This document shows positions 50,245 to 58,919 of a DNA stretch of 64,000 nucleotides, piece after piece. The first letter of the stretch is position 1. Each line of letters starts with the position of its first letter. The position numbers were made by a program, and so were the translations under genes. The DNA lies in contig CAJMLN010000007.1 in NCBI GenBank assembly GCA_905214315.1, positions 1 to 64,000 on the forward strand. The letters run 5' to 3'. The notes under the pieces were generated by a model, which saw nothing but the letters and a program-made list of their open reading frames with translations, did no database searches and was not told where the DNA came from. This stretch comes from an uncultured bacterium (GTDB lineage: Bacteria; Bacillota; Clostridia; Christensenellales; QALW01).

Positions 50245-51297
50245 TTACGGCTTGCAATTGGAGCACGGTGTATACCCTTGGGCAATCGCCGTCTCGCGCG
50301 ATGCAAAATAAACGCGGTTATTCTCTGCCGGCAGAGCGGAGCATGCGGGCAGATGAAATTTTTTGGACTTGAGGTTCCCGATATAGGCGTCGTCGTTTTC
50401 CAGCGCCGGTGTGGCCTGGGGCGCCGGCGATGCGGTAAAGACGGTATCGCCAAAGCGGAAAGTAAGCGCTTCTCCGTCGGTTTGCACAAGGACGGTTCCG
50501 CACTGATCGGTACGGTAAATCTGTGCTTCGGCCTGCTTCAGGCGGGAGAGCGTTTCTTCCTCCGGGTGGCCGTAGCTGTTGCCCGCTCCGCAGGAGATCA
50601 CGGCAAACTGCGGAAGCACCCGGCGCAGAAAGGTATAGCTTGACGAGGTGGCGGATCCGTGGTGCCCGACCTTCAGTACGGTAGCCGAAAGCTCGGCACC
50701 GCTTTGCGCCAGCTTGCTTTCGGCGTCCGCCTCCAGGTCTCCTGTAAAAAGAAAGGAGATATTGCCGTAAACAAGGCGGAGCACGATAGAAGTGTTATTG
50801 GTATTGTCTGTATTGACCGGCGCCTGCGGCCAGAGCACGGAAATTTCTGCTTCTCCTAAGTTCCAGTTCATTCCTTCCTGCGCTACGGTTAATTTTTCCC
50901 CTGCAGAAGAGATAAAGGTACGGAAGCATGCGCTGTCGTAATCTTTTACTGGTGTGTATACAGTTCCTGTGCTGAAAGTATCGATGATTTTGCTCAGCCC
51001 GCCGATATGATCCTCGTGAGCATGGGTGGCAACTACAATATCTAAATGCGAAATTTTAAGGCGTTCAAGATATTGGATTATCTCAGGCGCGTCGGCAGTG
51101 TTTCCACCGTCAATCAGCATAGCGTGGGTCCCCTCTGTGATCAAGGCACAGTCAGCCTGACCCACATCAATAAAATATACACGCAGTGCCTGCTGTACCG
51201 AATCCGTGCTGTCGGGGGTATATTCCGTGCAGGCATTGCATAGAATAACAATAAGCAGCAAAAAGCAGCAGAGAAATTTTTTAGGTAGGTTTTTCAT
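50245..51297 (-). CDS. Lipoprotein MBL-fold hydrolase (ComEC/Rec2-like) with C-terminal Cys motif
   Basis: A 350-aa secreted protein. Signal peptide and lipobox LCNAC (Cys near 24) anchor it outside the membrane. The MBL domain has THAHEDHIGG near 95, GDLEAD near 190 and KVGHHGSATSS near 210, like the nuclease domain of ComEC. The last 45 residues (YIGNLKSKKFHLPAC, then CSNCKP) match the small Ada-type zinc-binding module fused to many extracellular MBL proteins. ATG 51297 has AGAGG upstream. Probably an extracellular nuclease or phosphodiesterase; substrate unproven. Confidence 0.85.
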   Translation of the reverse strand: MKNLPKKFLCCFLLLIVILCNACTEYTPDSTDSVQQALRVYFIDVGQADCALITEGTHAMLIDGGNTADAPEIIQYLERLKISHLDIVVATHAHEDHIGGLSKIIDTFSTGTVYTPVKDYDSACFRTFISSAGEKLTVAQEGMNWNLGEAEISVLWPQAPVNTDNTNNTSIVLRLVYGNISFLFTGDLEADAESKLAQSGAELSATVLKVGHHGSATSSSYTFLRRVLPQFAVISCGAGNSYGHPEEETLSRLKQAEAQIYRTDQCGTVLVQTDGEALTFRFGDTVFTASPAPQATPALENDDAYIGNLKSKKFHLPACSALPAENNRVYFASRETAIAQGYTPCSNCKP

Positions 51298-51355
51298 GAA
51301 AATCGCCTCTTGCATTACTATATCATAAATGTGGAAAATTTGCTACATGAAATTA

Positions 51356-51385
51356 TTGCTTTCCTTTGCGGGTTTGTGATATAAT
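51356..51385 (+). promoter_or_regulatory. Promoter of the aldose epimerase-like gene
   Basis: TTGCTT (51356-51361), 18 bases, TATAAT (51380-51385). GGAG and the start codon follow within 45 bases. Confidence 0.6.
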
Positions 51386-51425
51386 ACGATTGTAAACGGG
51401 TAAAAAATAATACAGGAGTGGAAAT

Positions 51426-52301
51426 ATGAACTATATTATAGAAAACGAGGCTGTCAGGGCGGTGGTTGCGGATATGGGCGCGGAGCTGATGTCTCTGGTG
51501 CTCAAGAGCAATGGTACCGAATATCTGTGGCAGGGGGATGAAAAGTATTGGACCGGCAGAGCGACGAATCTGTTTCCGATCTGCGGCCGGCTGACGGACG
51601 GGAAATATACGTATCAGGGGAATGAATATGAGATGATTCTCCATGGCTTTGCGAAAAAATCCATGTTTTCCGTGATAGAACAGAAGAAGGACAGCATTGT
51701 TTTCAGTCTGCGGGCAAACGAAGAAACGCTGAAAATATATCCGTTTGATTTTGAGCTTTTTATTACCTATACGCTTTGTGCAAATACCGTGCGGGAGACG
51801 TATCGGGTGATTAACCATGGGCTGGAGCGCATGTATTTTGCACTGGGCGGACATCCCGGGTTTCATCTTCCCCTGGAAGAGGGCTGCAGCTTTGAGGATT
51901 ATTTTATTGAGTTTGCGCAGGAAAAGCCGGCAAGGGAGCTGGTGATGGAGGCCTGCTATATGACGGATGAAACCGTACCCGCCCGCCTGAAGGACGGCAA
52001 AACAATTGCGCTTACCCACGATATGTTTGATAATGACGCGATTTTTTTACAGGATATGGATACGTGTGTGACGTTAAAGGCGTTAAACGGCAGCAGGGCT
52101 GTTACGCTTCGGTATCCGGATATGAAATATTTAGGGCTTTGGCATAAGCCTAAAACGGCCGCGCCCTATGTGTGCATTGAACCGTGGATGAGTGTTCCGG
52201 CCTATTATCAAAAGGTGGACGATTTGGAAACAAAGCGCGATATGCTGACGCTGGAAGCCGGCGAAAGCTATGAAACCCATATAGAAATTACGCTGGTGTA
52301 A
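51426..52301 (+). CDS. Aldose 1-epimerase family protein (LacX-like)
   Basis: A 291-aa beta-sandwich mutarotase-like protein. It has GAELMSLVLKSNGTEYLWQGD near 19-39, a MILHGFAKK motif with a first His, and the catalytic-type GGHPGFHLPL near 141, then PWMSVPAYY late. The length and motif order match the LacX/YphB branch, which equilibrates sugar anomers. AGGAG precedes the ATG. Monocistronic, with promoter and terminator. Which sugar it acts on is unknown. Confidence 0.88.
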   Translation: MNYIIENEAVRAVVADMGAELMSLVLKSNGTEYLWQGDEKYWTGRATNLFPICGRLTDGKYTYQGNEYEMILHGFAKKSMFSVIEQKKDSIVFSLRANEETLKIYPFDFELFITYTLCANTVRETYRVINHGLERMYFALGGHPGFHLPLEEGCSFEDYFIEFAQEKPARELVMEACYMTDETVPARLKDGKTIALTHDMFDNDAIFLQDMDTCVTLKALNGSRAVTLRYPDMKYLGLWHKPKTAAPYVCIEPWMSVPAYYQKVDDLETKRDMLTLEAGESYETHIEITLV

Positions 52302-52311
52302 ACAAGGTGGC

Positions 52312-52340
52312 GGACGGCTGTAAAAGGCCGTCTGTTTTTT
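52312..52340 (+). terminator. Terminator after the epimerase gene
   Basis: GGACGGC / GCCGTCT with an 8-base loop followed by TTTTTT. Confidence 0.82.
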
Positions 52341-52382
52341 ATGGGAAATGCTTAAAAACAGCAGAAGAGGGGGAAGAAGCCA

Positions 52383-53123
52383 TTGGCACAGAATATCTAT
52401 GATAACGATGTATTTTTTCGGGAGTATACTGCGCTGCGGCGCCGGGAGGAGAATTATAACAATCTGCTGGAGCAGCCGGCCATGGCGCGGCTGCTGCCGG
52501 AGGTCAAAGGCCTGCGCGTGATTGATCTGGGCTGCGGGTACGGCGCCAACTGCATGGATTTTGTCCGCCGGGGAGCGGCGGGCGTTACAGGCGTGGATGT
52601 TTCGCAGAATATGCTGCGGATGGCCGCCGAGACGAACAGCCATGAAAAAATCTGTTATTTAAAGATGGAGCTTGCGGGGCTTTCTGATTTAAAAGAAACG
52701 TTTGATTTTGCTTACAGTTCCTTGGCGTTTCACTATGTTCAGGATTTTTCCAAACTGTGCAGAGATATTTTTACGCTTCTTTCTGATGGAGGATATCTGT
52801 TGTTTTCTCAGGAGCATCCCATTATTACGGCCAGTAAAAACGGCGCGGGGCATTATAATAAGGATAAAAACGGAAAAGAAATTTCGTATACGTTTTCTGA
52901 TTACAGCCAAAGCGGCCGCAGGGAGTCTTTTTGGTTTGTGGAGGGCGTAGAGGAATATCACCGCAGCATAGGACAGATCCTTACCGCGCTTGCCCGCGCA
53001 GGCTTTTGGATTGAAACGGTGGAAGAGCCTGTGCCTGACGCGGCAGCTTTAAAAAAAATGCCGCAGCTGCAAAAAGAATGGATAAAACCGACTTTTTTGA
53101 TTGTAAAAGCGCGGAAATGTTAA
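52383..53123 (+). CDS. Class I SAM-dependent methyltransferase
   Basis: A 246-aa methyltransferase with motif I VIDLGCGYGANC near 44, GVTGVDVSQNML near 65 and the acidic/aromatic post-motif FDFAYSSLAFHYV near 108. Start at TTG 52383 with a GGGGGAAG ribosome site. Similar proteins are annotated as biotin- or ubiquinone-type small-molecule methyltransferases, but nothing here fixes the substrate. The gene is separated from its neighbours by terminators on both sides. Confidence 0.85.
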   Translation: MAQNIYDNDVFFREYTALRRREENYNNLLEQPAMARLLPEVKGLRVIDLGCGYGANCMDFVRRGAAGVTGVDVSQNMLRMAAETNSHEKICYLKMELAGLSDLKETFDFAYSSLAFHYVQDFSKLCRDIFTLLSDGGYLLFSQEHPIITASKNGAGHYNKDKNGKEISYTFSDYSQSGRRESFWFVEGVEEYHRSIGQILTALARAGFWIETVEEPVPDAAALKKMPQLQKEWIKPTFLIVKARKC

Positions 53124-53139
53124 AAGAAGATTTTAAAAA

Positions 53140-53167
53140 AATAAGCGTTTTGAAAACGCTTATTTTT
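53140..53167 (+). terminator. Terminator after the methyltransferase gene
   Basis: A perfect 12-bp stem, AATAAGCGTTTT / AAAACGCTTATT, followed by a T-run. Confidence 0.85.
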
Positions 53168-53492
53168 GGCATGCTTTTATCAAAGATGATTGTTTATGAA
53201 ATGCTCGGCTCCGGGGATTCTTTTACAAAAAAATTATCGGCAGAAAATTTTTATTTTACGGTATTGTTTATTCAAAAACAATTGTTTAGAATTGATCTCG
53301 TTAAAAAAAAAATATTGAGCTTGAAGAGAGCCTTTGAAGCATAAATCAATGCTGTGTTGGATTTTTTTCTTTCTCGGCTAAAATTTGTACTTTGCCGCTT
53401 TTCGCGCAAGGAAAGGGGCGGTGAGGTATCTCGATAAAGAATATCTAAATATCTTCTTTATCAAAAAGTAAACTATGTTTTTTACAGTAAAT
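53168..53492. other. AT-rich intergenic stretch without a gene
   Basis: 325 bases between two terminators. One open frame (53078-53344) overlaps the methyltransferase end and the terminator, so I do not accept it. No promoter-gene pair or RNA fold recognised. Confidence 0.5.
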
Positions 53493-53520
53493 AAAATCCT
53501 TCGCAGATGCGAAGGATTTT
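53493..53520 (-). terminator. Terminator after the GH116 gene
   Basis: A perfect 13-bp stem, AAAATCCTTCGCA / TGCGAAGGATTTT, with a two-base nominal loop. On the minus strand the T-run (TTTTATTT) follows it. Confidence 0.8.
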
Positions 53521-53525
53521 TATGC

Positions 53526-56111
53526 TTAAAAAGATATCTGTATTTTTTGTCCGGCTTTCAGGGTAACGCTCTCTATAAAAATCATGCCGTTCTTGGCCGT
53601 AAAGGCCAGCGGGCGGTCCTCCAGCGTCACCTGCATAGGCGCCTTTTTCCTGCCAAATCCCGTTTGGGCAAGGGAAAGACTGCCGTAAAGCACGCACAAT
53701 GTGGCCGTGTCTTTTGTTATTTCCACGGTGCCGAAGCCGCTGTCTAAAGACCAGAGGCAGCGGAAAATATCCTTTTTCTGTACCGGAGCAAAGCTTAAGA
53801 GTCCCTGCGCGGCATTGTATTTCATGCCGGAAAAGGAGGGAAGAAGGGAAAACGCCGCCATAGACCGGGCATAGTTGGAGCCGCATTCGATTTCATTCCA
53901 CGGATTGCGCCGGCTTCCGTCATAGCGGCGGCGGACGCCCCGCACCAGAGCAAGACCCTCTTTTATCATTCCCTCCTGAATCATATGCGCCGCGGCCTGA
54001 TATTCAAAGCCGTGCATCGTTTCTTCGCTGTAGGGGACGGGAATCACCGGTTTTGTACGAGGAAAGCTGCAAATGACCGTGCCGCTTTCGTCGCCCATGC
54101 AGTATACCCGGCAGGGATTGACATGCCTGCGCATAGAGGGCAGATGGTTGTGGCGGTAAATGGCTTTGAGTGCCTCGCGCACCTTCCGGCGGTCAAAAAT
54201 TTCGCCCAGGCCGATTAAATTGGCATGCCATTGGCCCAGTACCTGATCGATGGCGCAGCCCTGGCCGATCTGATATTTGATTTCGCCCAGCTCTTCGCTC
54301 CAGTAGTCGTCGGTTACGCTGCCGCCCAGCATGGAAGCGCCGTCAGTATATTTTTCCAGAATTGATTTATCGGTGATGTCCACTTTCTGATAGAAATATT
54401 CTCCGTTGAATAAATGCTCTTCCGCCCAGGCTTTGCCGTTTTCAAACATGTTTGCGTACTGCTCGGCGGCGTCCTGTTCCCCCAGCAGCGCCGCCATTTC
54501 AGCGCATGCCTTCAGGGCGGCTAAATACATGCTCTGCAGCCAGGAATTGGGGCCGAACAGCTCCATATCCAGCGTGTGATGCTGCCGGCCGCTTAAAATA
54601 CCGGAGGCCTCCGGATCCCAGCGGTCGTAATTTTCTTCGCTCCAGGCATAGGCGATCGCTTTTTTTACAGAAGGCCATTTTTCCTTCAGCCAGGCTTTAT
54701 CGCCGCATATTTTATATTCCCGATAGGTTTTAAAAACGGTGGCGAACTGTCCGTCGGCACAGGGACGGAAATCCCACGGACGGCGCTGCAGGGGCAGCAG
54801 CAGGCGGAACGCCAGACCGCCGTCGGGCTTTTGGGTGTGTTCCCATTCTAAATTGCGCATGGAACGCTCCAGGCGCGGGAAGAGGAAGCACAGGGCATAG
54901 GTGTAAGCCCAAACGTGCGTGCAGCTGCCCTCGCAGGAGCCCCAGGAGACATTGCAGCCTTCCCAGCCGTAGAGAGAACCGTCCTCCAGCCGCAGAACGG
55001 TAGGGCTTTTTAAAACGGAAACGGTGGCGCTTACGGCGTCCAGCACTTCCTTGGGCAGGGTAGAGGAAAACAGTGCGTCGTGATAGAGCAGGGTATCTCT
55101 GTGCAGACGGTTCCAGTTTTTCAGCGCATAGGCGGCGGAGGCGGAAGAATCGTCAAAGAGCACGCTGTAATAGTTTTTCCATTTGTTAAAGGGTTCCCAT
55201 TGGCTCTTTTCGTCCTCTACTGCCTGGGTAAGGTTCATATCCGCCCAATAGTTTTGGTTGTTGGGAATGTTCCAGGAAATCAGGAATCGGAATTCCCTGC
55301 TTTCTCCCGGCTGAAGCCATGCGCCCGCGGTTAATGTGGCCGTGGCTTCCCCGCCCTTTACGGAGGGATAACGGCGGTTTTTAAGAGCGCCCAAAGCGGA
55401 GAATTCCTGCCAGAATACGCCCGCCGCATCAAACCACCGGCCGGAAAACCAGTATTCCTGAAAAGAAATCTCTTCGGCGTCGGTGGCTAGGGTAAGATCC
55501 CCGTAGGGAATTTCCCCGGGCGTATGGGCGGCATCCTGCAGCCGGAGAAAATGACAGCCGTCCTTTTGAAAACAGGTATTTGTTCCTTCGCCGCAGGCAA
55601 AAGGATTGTTCAGAGAGCCTGCCGCGGTATAGTGTAGCGGCTGGTCAGCGGTATTTTCCACAACAATGGAAAAGAATGCGGCGGGAATGGAGGAATCGTC
55701 CTCGTTGGTGGGAATCAGGGGATTGAACGCGTGCAGCGTGACCCTGCCGGGAAAGGACGAATCGATAAAATCAATTTGTGCAAAGGGAAATTCGCCTTTA
55801 AAAATACAGTCTTTAAAGTGCGGAAAGCCCATCATTGCGCTGCGCGGAATTCCGTGGCCGAAATTTTGCTGGGAAAAGGAGCCCATACATTCTGTATCGA
55901 TATCGGCATGCAGTACTTTTGCATCCAATACCTTCGTGCCGTCGTCTGCTTTTATTGCAAAGTGAGAAAGCCCGTTGCAGGTACCCTTGGCGGGACGGTT
56001 GAAAATTTCCCAGTCAATCAGCTGTCCGTACCCGGAAAGCCCGATACAGCCGCTGCCGATGCCCCCTAAAGGAAAGCTGACAGCGCGGCGGTGTTTGCCT
56101 GAATAGTTCAT
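53526..56111 (-). CDS. GH116 glycoside hydrolase (beta-glucosidase/xylosidase-type)
   Basis: An 861-aa family 116 enzyme related to human GBA2. The N-terminal beta domain (about 1-300) begins SFPLGGIGSGCIGLSG, and an (alpha/alpha)6 catalytic domain follows. The predicted nucleophile is Glu394 in CEGSCTHVWAYT and the acid/base is Asp515 in HHTLDMELFGPNSW, matching the family pattern. No signal peptide, so it probably hydrolyses beta-gluco- or beta-xylosides inside the cell. GGAGG precedes the ATG. Specificity (glucose, xylose or N-acetylglucosamine) cannot be read. Confidence 0.9.
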   Translation of the reverse strand: MNYSGKHRRAVSFPLGGIGSGCIGLSGYGQLIDWEIFNRPAKGTCNGLSHFAIKADDGTKVLDAKVLHADIDTECMGSFSQQNFGHGIPRSAMMGFPHFKDCIFKGEFPFAQIDFIDSSFPGRVTLHAFNPLIPTNEDDSSIPAAFFSIVVENTADQPLHYTAAGSLNNPFACGEGTNTCFQKDGCHFLRLQDAAHTPGEIPYGDLTLATDAEEISFQEYWFSGRWFDAAGVFWQEFSALGALKNRRYPSVKGGEATATLTAGAWLQPGESREFRFLISWNIPNNQNYWADMNLTQAVEDEKSQWEPFNKWKNYYSVLFDDSSASAAYALKNWNRLHRDTLLYHDALFSSTLPKEVLDAVSATVSVLKSPTVLRLEDGSLYGWEGCNVSWGSCEGSCTHVWAYTYALCFLFPRLERSMRNLEWEHTQKPDGGLAFRLLLPLQRRPWDFRPCADGQFATVFKTYREYKICGDKAWLKEKWPSVKKAIAYAWSEENYDRWDPEASGILSGRQHHTLDMELFGPNSWLQSMYLAALKACAEMAALLGEQDAAEQYANMFENGKAWAEEHLFNGEYFYQKVDITDKSILEKYTDGASMLGGSVTDDYWSEELGEIKYQIGQGCAIDQVLGQWHANLIGLGEIFDRRKVREALKAIYRHNHLPSMRRHVNPCRVYCMGDESGTVICSFPRTKPVIPVPYSEETMHGFEYQAAAHMIQEGMIKEGLALVRGVRRRYDGSRRNPWNEIECGSNYARSMAAFSLLPSFSGMKYNAAQGLLSFAPVQKKDIFRCLWSLDSGFGTVEITKDTATLCVLYGSLSLAQTGFGRKKAPMQVTLEDRPLAFTAKNGMIFIESVTLKAGQKIQISF

Positions 56112-56209
56112 ACAAAGCCTCCGTTTTTTATTTTTATTTTAATACACGCAGAACAAAAAAGCAATAGACAGGGTTGTTTTTTTTAGCATCAGATAAGAAA
56201 ATAAAAAAA

Positions 56210-56252
56210 CAGCGCTCATATTTTTAACAAAAGAAGAAGCGCTGCTTTTTTT
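56210..56252. terminator. Bidirectional terminator between lipoprotein and GH116 genes
   Basis: CAGCGCT (56210-56216) / AGCGCTG (56238-56244) with A- and T-runs outside the arms. It ends the DUF4097 lipoprotein transcript on the minus strand. Confidence 0.65.
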
Positions 56253-56266
56253 ATTTGCCCAAAAGG

Positions 56267-56929
56267 TCAGAACGGATGAAAGCTGATTGCTATATCTCCG
56301 TTGTTGGCGGATACCGATAATTTTTTTGTACCGTTTTCTTTTAACGCGGGAAGATTGCTTTCACCTTTTTTGATATCGCAGGTAATGGCGTAGTCCTCAT
56401 AGCTTCCGGCAATTGTGCCGCGGATGCTTCCGTTTTTCGCATTTAAGATAAGCTCCTTTTGCGGATTCAGCGCATCAAACAGAAGATTGCCGCCGTTGGA
56501 AGAGAGCGAGATTTTTTCTGCTCCGGCCAACGCCGAAAGGGAAATATCTTCGTTTGTAGTTGCAATTTCCAGCGTCGTTAGCTGTGCCTGGGGAATTTGT
56601 AGGAATATCTTTCGGTTTTCCGCGGCGGGTTTGGCACCGATGTAGTCGGACCAGTCTTTTTGGCTTGCAGAAGTCATGGTAAGCACCTGATCTTCGGAAA
56701 GAGAAATATCATAGAATTCTTTGCTGCTTTCCCGGTAGCTGATGTGGATCTGATCGTCGCTTGAGAGGGATACTTCTATCGCTCTGTCGCGCACGTCAAT
56801 ATGGATTTCACGGATCTGGGACGCGTCTGCCGTATAGTCTTTCTGCGTAAACTGCGGTTCGCTGTCGGTGCAGCCGGCAAGCAGCAGAATCGACAGTACA
56901 AGGGAAAGAACGAGTATTGTTTTTTTCAT
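56267..56929 (-). CDS. DUF4097 family lipoprotein
   Basis: A 220-aa lipoprotein with signal peptide and lipobox LLAGC (Cys at about 20). The mature part is a repetitive beta-solenoid-like DUF4097 domain with recurring short strands (ISLSSNGGNLLFD, LILNAKNGSIRG, KLSVSANNGDIAIS). ATG 56929 has AGGAGG upstream; the frame opens further upstream without a ribosome site, through the MerR promoter region. Divergent from merR, which likely controls it. Function unknown, perhaps envelope stress sensing. Confidence 0.8.
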   Translation of the reverse strand: MKKTILVLSLVLSILLLAGCTDSEPQFTQKDYTADASQIREIHIDVRDRAIEVSLSSDDQIHISYRESSKEFYDISLSEDQVLTMTSASQKDWSDYIGAKPAAENRKIFLQIPQAQLTTLEIATTNEDISLSALAGAEKISLSSNGGNLLFDALNPQKELILNAKNGSIRGTIAGSYEDYAITCDIKKGESNLPALKENGTKKLSVSANNGDIAISFHPF

Positions 56930-57007
56930 TTTTAATTCCTCCTGTTTTTTTATGGTGCATAAGCGCCGAAGAGGGCTTTTTAGCGGATGTTTCAGATATT
57001 CAGGCTG

Positions 57008-57036
57008 TTGCCTTTCAGACGCGCTTGTGCTATAAT
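57008..57036 (+). promoter_or_regulatory. Promoter of the merR-type gene
   Basis: TTGCCT (57008-57013), 17 bases, TATAAT (57031-57036). The spacer is the ordinary 17 bases, not the 19-20 of MerR-activated promoters. Confidence 0.55.
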
Positions 57037-57048
57037 GAATTATAAACC

Positions 57049-57063
57049 TTTGTGTTACACAAA
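57049..57063. promoter_or_regulatory. Perfect palindrome downstream of the merR promoter
   Basis: TTTGTG-TTA-CACAAA, a perfect 6+3+6 dyad about 20 bases before the merR start, within the transcribed leader. Likely an operator for autoregulation. Confidence 0.5.
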
Positions 57064-57085
57064 TGTCAAGGAGAAAATTGAGACA

Positions 57086-57892
57086 ATGCAAAAATATTTT
57101 TCAGTAGGCGAAGCTGCAAAACTTGCAGATATGACCAGTGAGACCCTTCGTTATTATGACCGTATTGGTTTGGTAAAACCGGAGAAAAAAGACGAGTGGA
57201 CAAAATACCGCTATTATACCCGGCAGGATATTGTCTTGCTGCATACGGTGCGCGCTCTACAGCAGATGGATTTGTCCCTTCAGGAAATCCGGCGGGTATT
57301 AGCGTATGATGATCTTGAAAAAATTATAGAATTTTTAGCGCTGGCGGAAAAAAAGGCGGATCAGAAAATTGCACAAATTCAGCAAAGCAAGGCTAAAATT
57401 CAGTTGGCCAAGGTGGATTATGAGCAAAAGAGAGACCGGCGGAAAACCGGTAAGGAGCGGTTTGTTCAAACCTTTCCCATGCGCGCCATTTTACTTTCCG
57501 ATACCCTGGAAGCTCCTACGCTTGACACGCTATGGAACTATCTCGGCTATTTTTACAAGCAGGTAGGCGCGGAAAAAGACCGGTTTGCCTTTGAAGATCA
57601 GGCGGGGATTTATACGGGAAAGGACGGCTCGCGTATGTTTGCCGTGTGTACCCGCTATGCGGAAACGGAGGGACTGCTCTATTTGCCGGCGGGAAACTAT
57701 CTGTGTGCGGACTGTACCGAAGAGGACAGGGAACGCGTATGGAACGCTTTAGTAGAGACGGCTAAGCGGGAATACGGTATCGAGCCGGAGTTTGGATTGC
57801 AGATGATTGTTGTTTCCGGTATTTTGCAGTGGCAATATCAGCTTCAGCTCTTGGTAGAGGAAGAAAAAAATTTTCCTCCGGCAGATGCCTGA
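57086..57892 (+). CDS. MerR family transcriptional regulator with effector domain
   Basis: A 268-aa regulator. The winged-helix DNA-binding part (about 1-75) has YFSVGEAAKLADMTSETLRYYDRIGLVKP. A dimerisation coiled coil (about 80-125) follows, then a GyrI-like effector-binding domain (about 135-265), as in BmrR/TipA-type drug-sensing MerR proteins. ATG 57086 follows AAGGAG with a long 12-base gap. Divergent from the DUF4097 lipoprotein gene. Ligand unknown. Confidence 0.87.
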   Translation: MQKYFSVGEAAKLADMTSETLRYYDRIGLVKPEKKDEWTKYRYYTRQDIVLLHTVRALQQMDLSLQEIRRVLAYDDLEKIIEFLALAEKKADQKIAQIQQSKAKIQLAKVDYEQKRDRRKTGKERFVQTFPMRAILLSDTLEAPTLDTLWNYLGYFYKQVGAEKDRFAFEDQAGIYTGKDGSRMFAVCTRYAETEGLLYLPAGNYLCADCTEEDRERVWNALVETAKREYGIEPEFGLQMIVVSGILQWQYQLQLLVEEEKNFPPADA

Positions 57893-57952
57893 GGAAAAAG
57901 AAGCCGTTGGTTTGTGTTCTGGTCCTGTAAAAATAACTTGTCCGAATCCATA

Positions 57953-57978
57953 AAAAAGAGCGCTTCAGCGCTCTTTTT
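57953..57978. terminator. Bidirectional terminator between merR and lipoprotein A
   Basis: AAAAAGAGCGC / GCGCTCTTTTT with a four-base loop. Its right end touches the lipoprotein stop codon. A similar but not identical hairpin follows the second lipoprotein copy (59782-59807). Confidence 0.8.
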
Positions 57979-58213
57979 CTTACTTAAATTCCCGGGAATA
58001 AATCAGGGTGCCGTCTTTGGAGAGATATTCAATGACAATGGATTCCGCCGAGGGGATTTCTGCTTTTAATAGTGCCAGTATCGAATCAAAGGTAGAGGCC
58101 GCGTCTTCCATTGATTGCTCTAAAGCGACCTTCATGGTGTCTATATCGGCCAAATCTTCGGCATACTGATAAACATATACTAAAGAATTTCCTCTTGCTT
58201 CCACCTTCATGTT
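57969..58213. repeat. 245-bp identical repeat, copy A
   Basis: Identical base for base to 59798-60042. It covers the terminator arm and the last ~78 codons of lipoprotein A. Similarity then drops (a few mismatches to about 58273) and is lost in the linker. Confidence 0.92.
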
Positions 58214-58612
58214 TAGGCCCTGCGCTGCCAGGGATGCTGTCATCTCGTCAATTTCAGACTGTACGCTGGCAATATATTCCGCCAAAGTGGGCATTTTTGC
58301 AGTAGGTGCAGGTGTTGCTGTTTGGGTGGGTTTAGGCGTTACCACAACGGTGGGAACAGGTTTCTGGGTAGGTTTTTGAGTAGGTTTAGGGGTTGCCTTC
58401 CGGGTGGCTTGCGGCGTGGCGGAAAGAACTGGGGAAGGCTCTGTATCGGTTGCAGTGGGGGCTGTAGCAGGAGCGGTGAGGGCGGGAAATGCCGTTGCCT
58501 CAGCGGTTGCAGTGGGGGTGGAGAGAACTTTTGCATCTGCTTCCGTATTGCCGCAGGCAGCAGAGGAAAGGCACAGCCAAAGCACAAGAAAAACAGTGAT
58601 CACTTTTTTCAT
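57980..58612 (-). CDS. Lipoprotein A, Thr/Pro-rich linker plus conserved C-terminal domain
   Basis: A 210-aa lipoprotein with lipobox SAAC (Cys near 20). A long low-complexity Pro/Thr/Ala linker (about 28-105, rich in KPTQ and TATP repeats) could span the cell wall. A C-terminal alpha/beta domain (about 108-210) begins LAEYIASVQSEIDEM and ends DGTLIYSREFK. The domain is like DUF4854, unknown function. It is nearly identical to the C-terminus of lipoprotein B 1.8 kb away, but the linker is much longer here. Own consensus promoter. Confidence 0.78.
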   Translation of the reverse strand: MKKVITVFLVLWLCLSSAACGNTEADAKVLSTPTATAEATAFPALTAPATAPTATDTEPSPVLSATPQATRKATPKPTQKPTQKPVPTVVVTPKPTQTATPAPTAKMPTLAEYIASVQSEIDEMTASLAAQGLNMKVEARGNSLVYVYQYAEDLADIDTMKVALEQSMEDAASTFDSILALLKAEIPSAESIVIEYLSKDGTLIYSREFK

Positions 58613-58643
58613 GGTATTTTCTCCAATCGAATGATTTTATTGT

Positions 58644-58672
58644 ATTATACGAAAAAAGAATTTTTTTGTCAA
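58644..58672 (-). promoter_or_regulatory. Promoter of lipoprotein A
   Basis: Minus-strand TTGACA (58667-58672), 17 bases, TATAAT (58644-58649): perfect consensus. Confidence 0.85.
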
Positions 58673-58741
58673 TACCGGTATTTTTAAATATGCTGAAATA
58701 CTCCTTTTTCGATTTTTATCCTTTCTTTTCCATACAAAAAT

Positions 58742-58776
58742 ATACACCTCAAAAGTTAGACACTTTTGAGGTGTAT
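58742..58776. repeat. Perfect inverted repeat, possible insertion-sequence end
   Basis: ATACACCTCAAAAG / CTTTTGAGGTGTAT, 14 bp each, loop TTAGACA. The AAAAGTTAGACA core resembles the ends of some IS3-family elements. No transposase or second end is seen, so this may be a solo remnant or just a terminator of the XRE gene. Confidence 0.5.
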
Positions 58777-58800
58777 TTCAAAAATATGGACTTTTGAAAT
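58775..58800. repeat. Second adjacent inverted repeat
   Basis: ATTTCAAAA / TTTTGAAAT with a short loop, directly abutting the previous repeat. The two hairpins share the CAAAAG/CTTTTG core. Confidence 0.5.
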
Positions 58801-58919
58801 CGAGTAATTTTATGTGGGGTCTGATAGCAGAAAAAGGAGATATGGTTTTGATGTGAGATGCCTTTTCATTTTTGTGAGATATACAAGTTTAAATTATTTT
58901 TTTCAATAAGTATAATTTT

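Noticed and set aside
53078..53344. An 88-aa open frame after the methyltransferase gene
   Set aside because: It overlaps the methyltransferase end and runs through a perfect terminator hairpin. It has no ribosome site, and its composition follows the AT-rich DNA.
58742..58800. CRISPR repeat or intact insertion sequence
   Set aside because: Only two adjacent hairpins with no regular spacers, no transposase frame and no matching far end.
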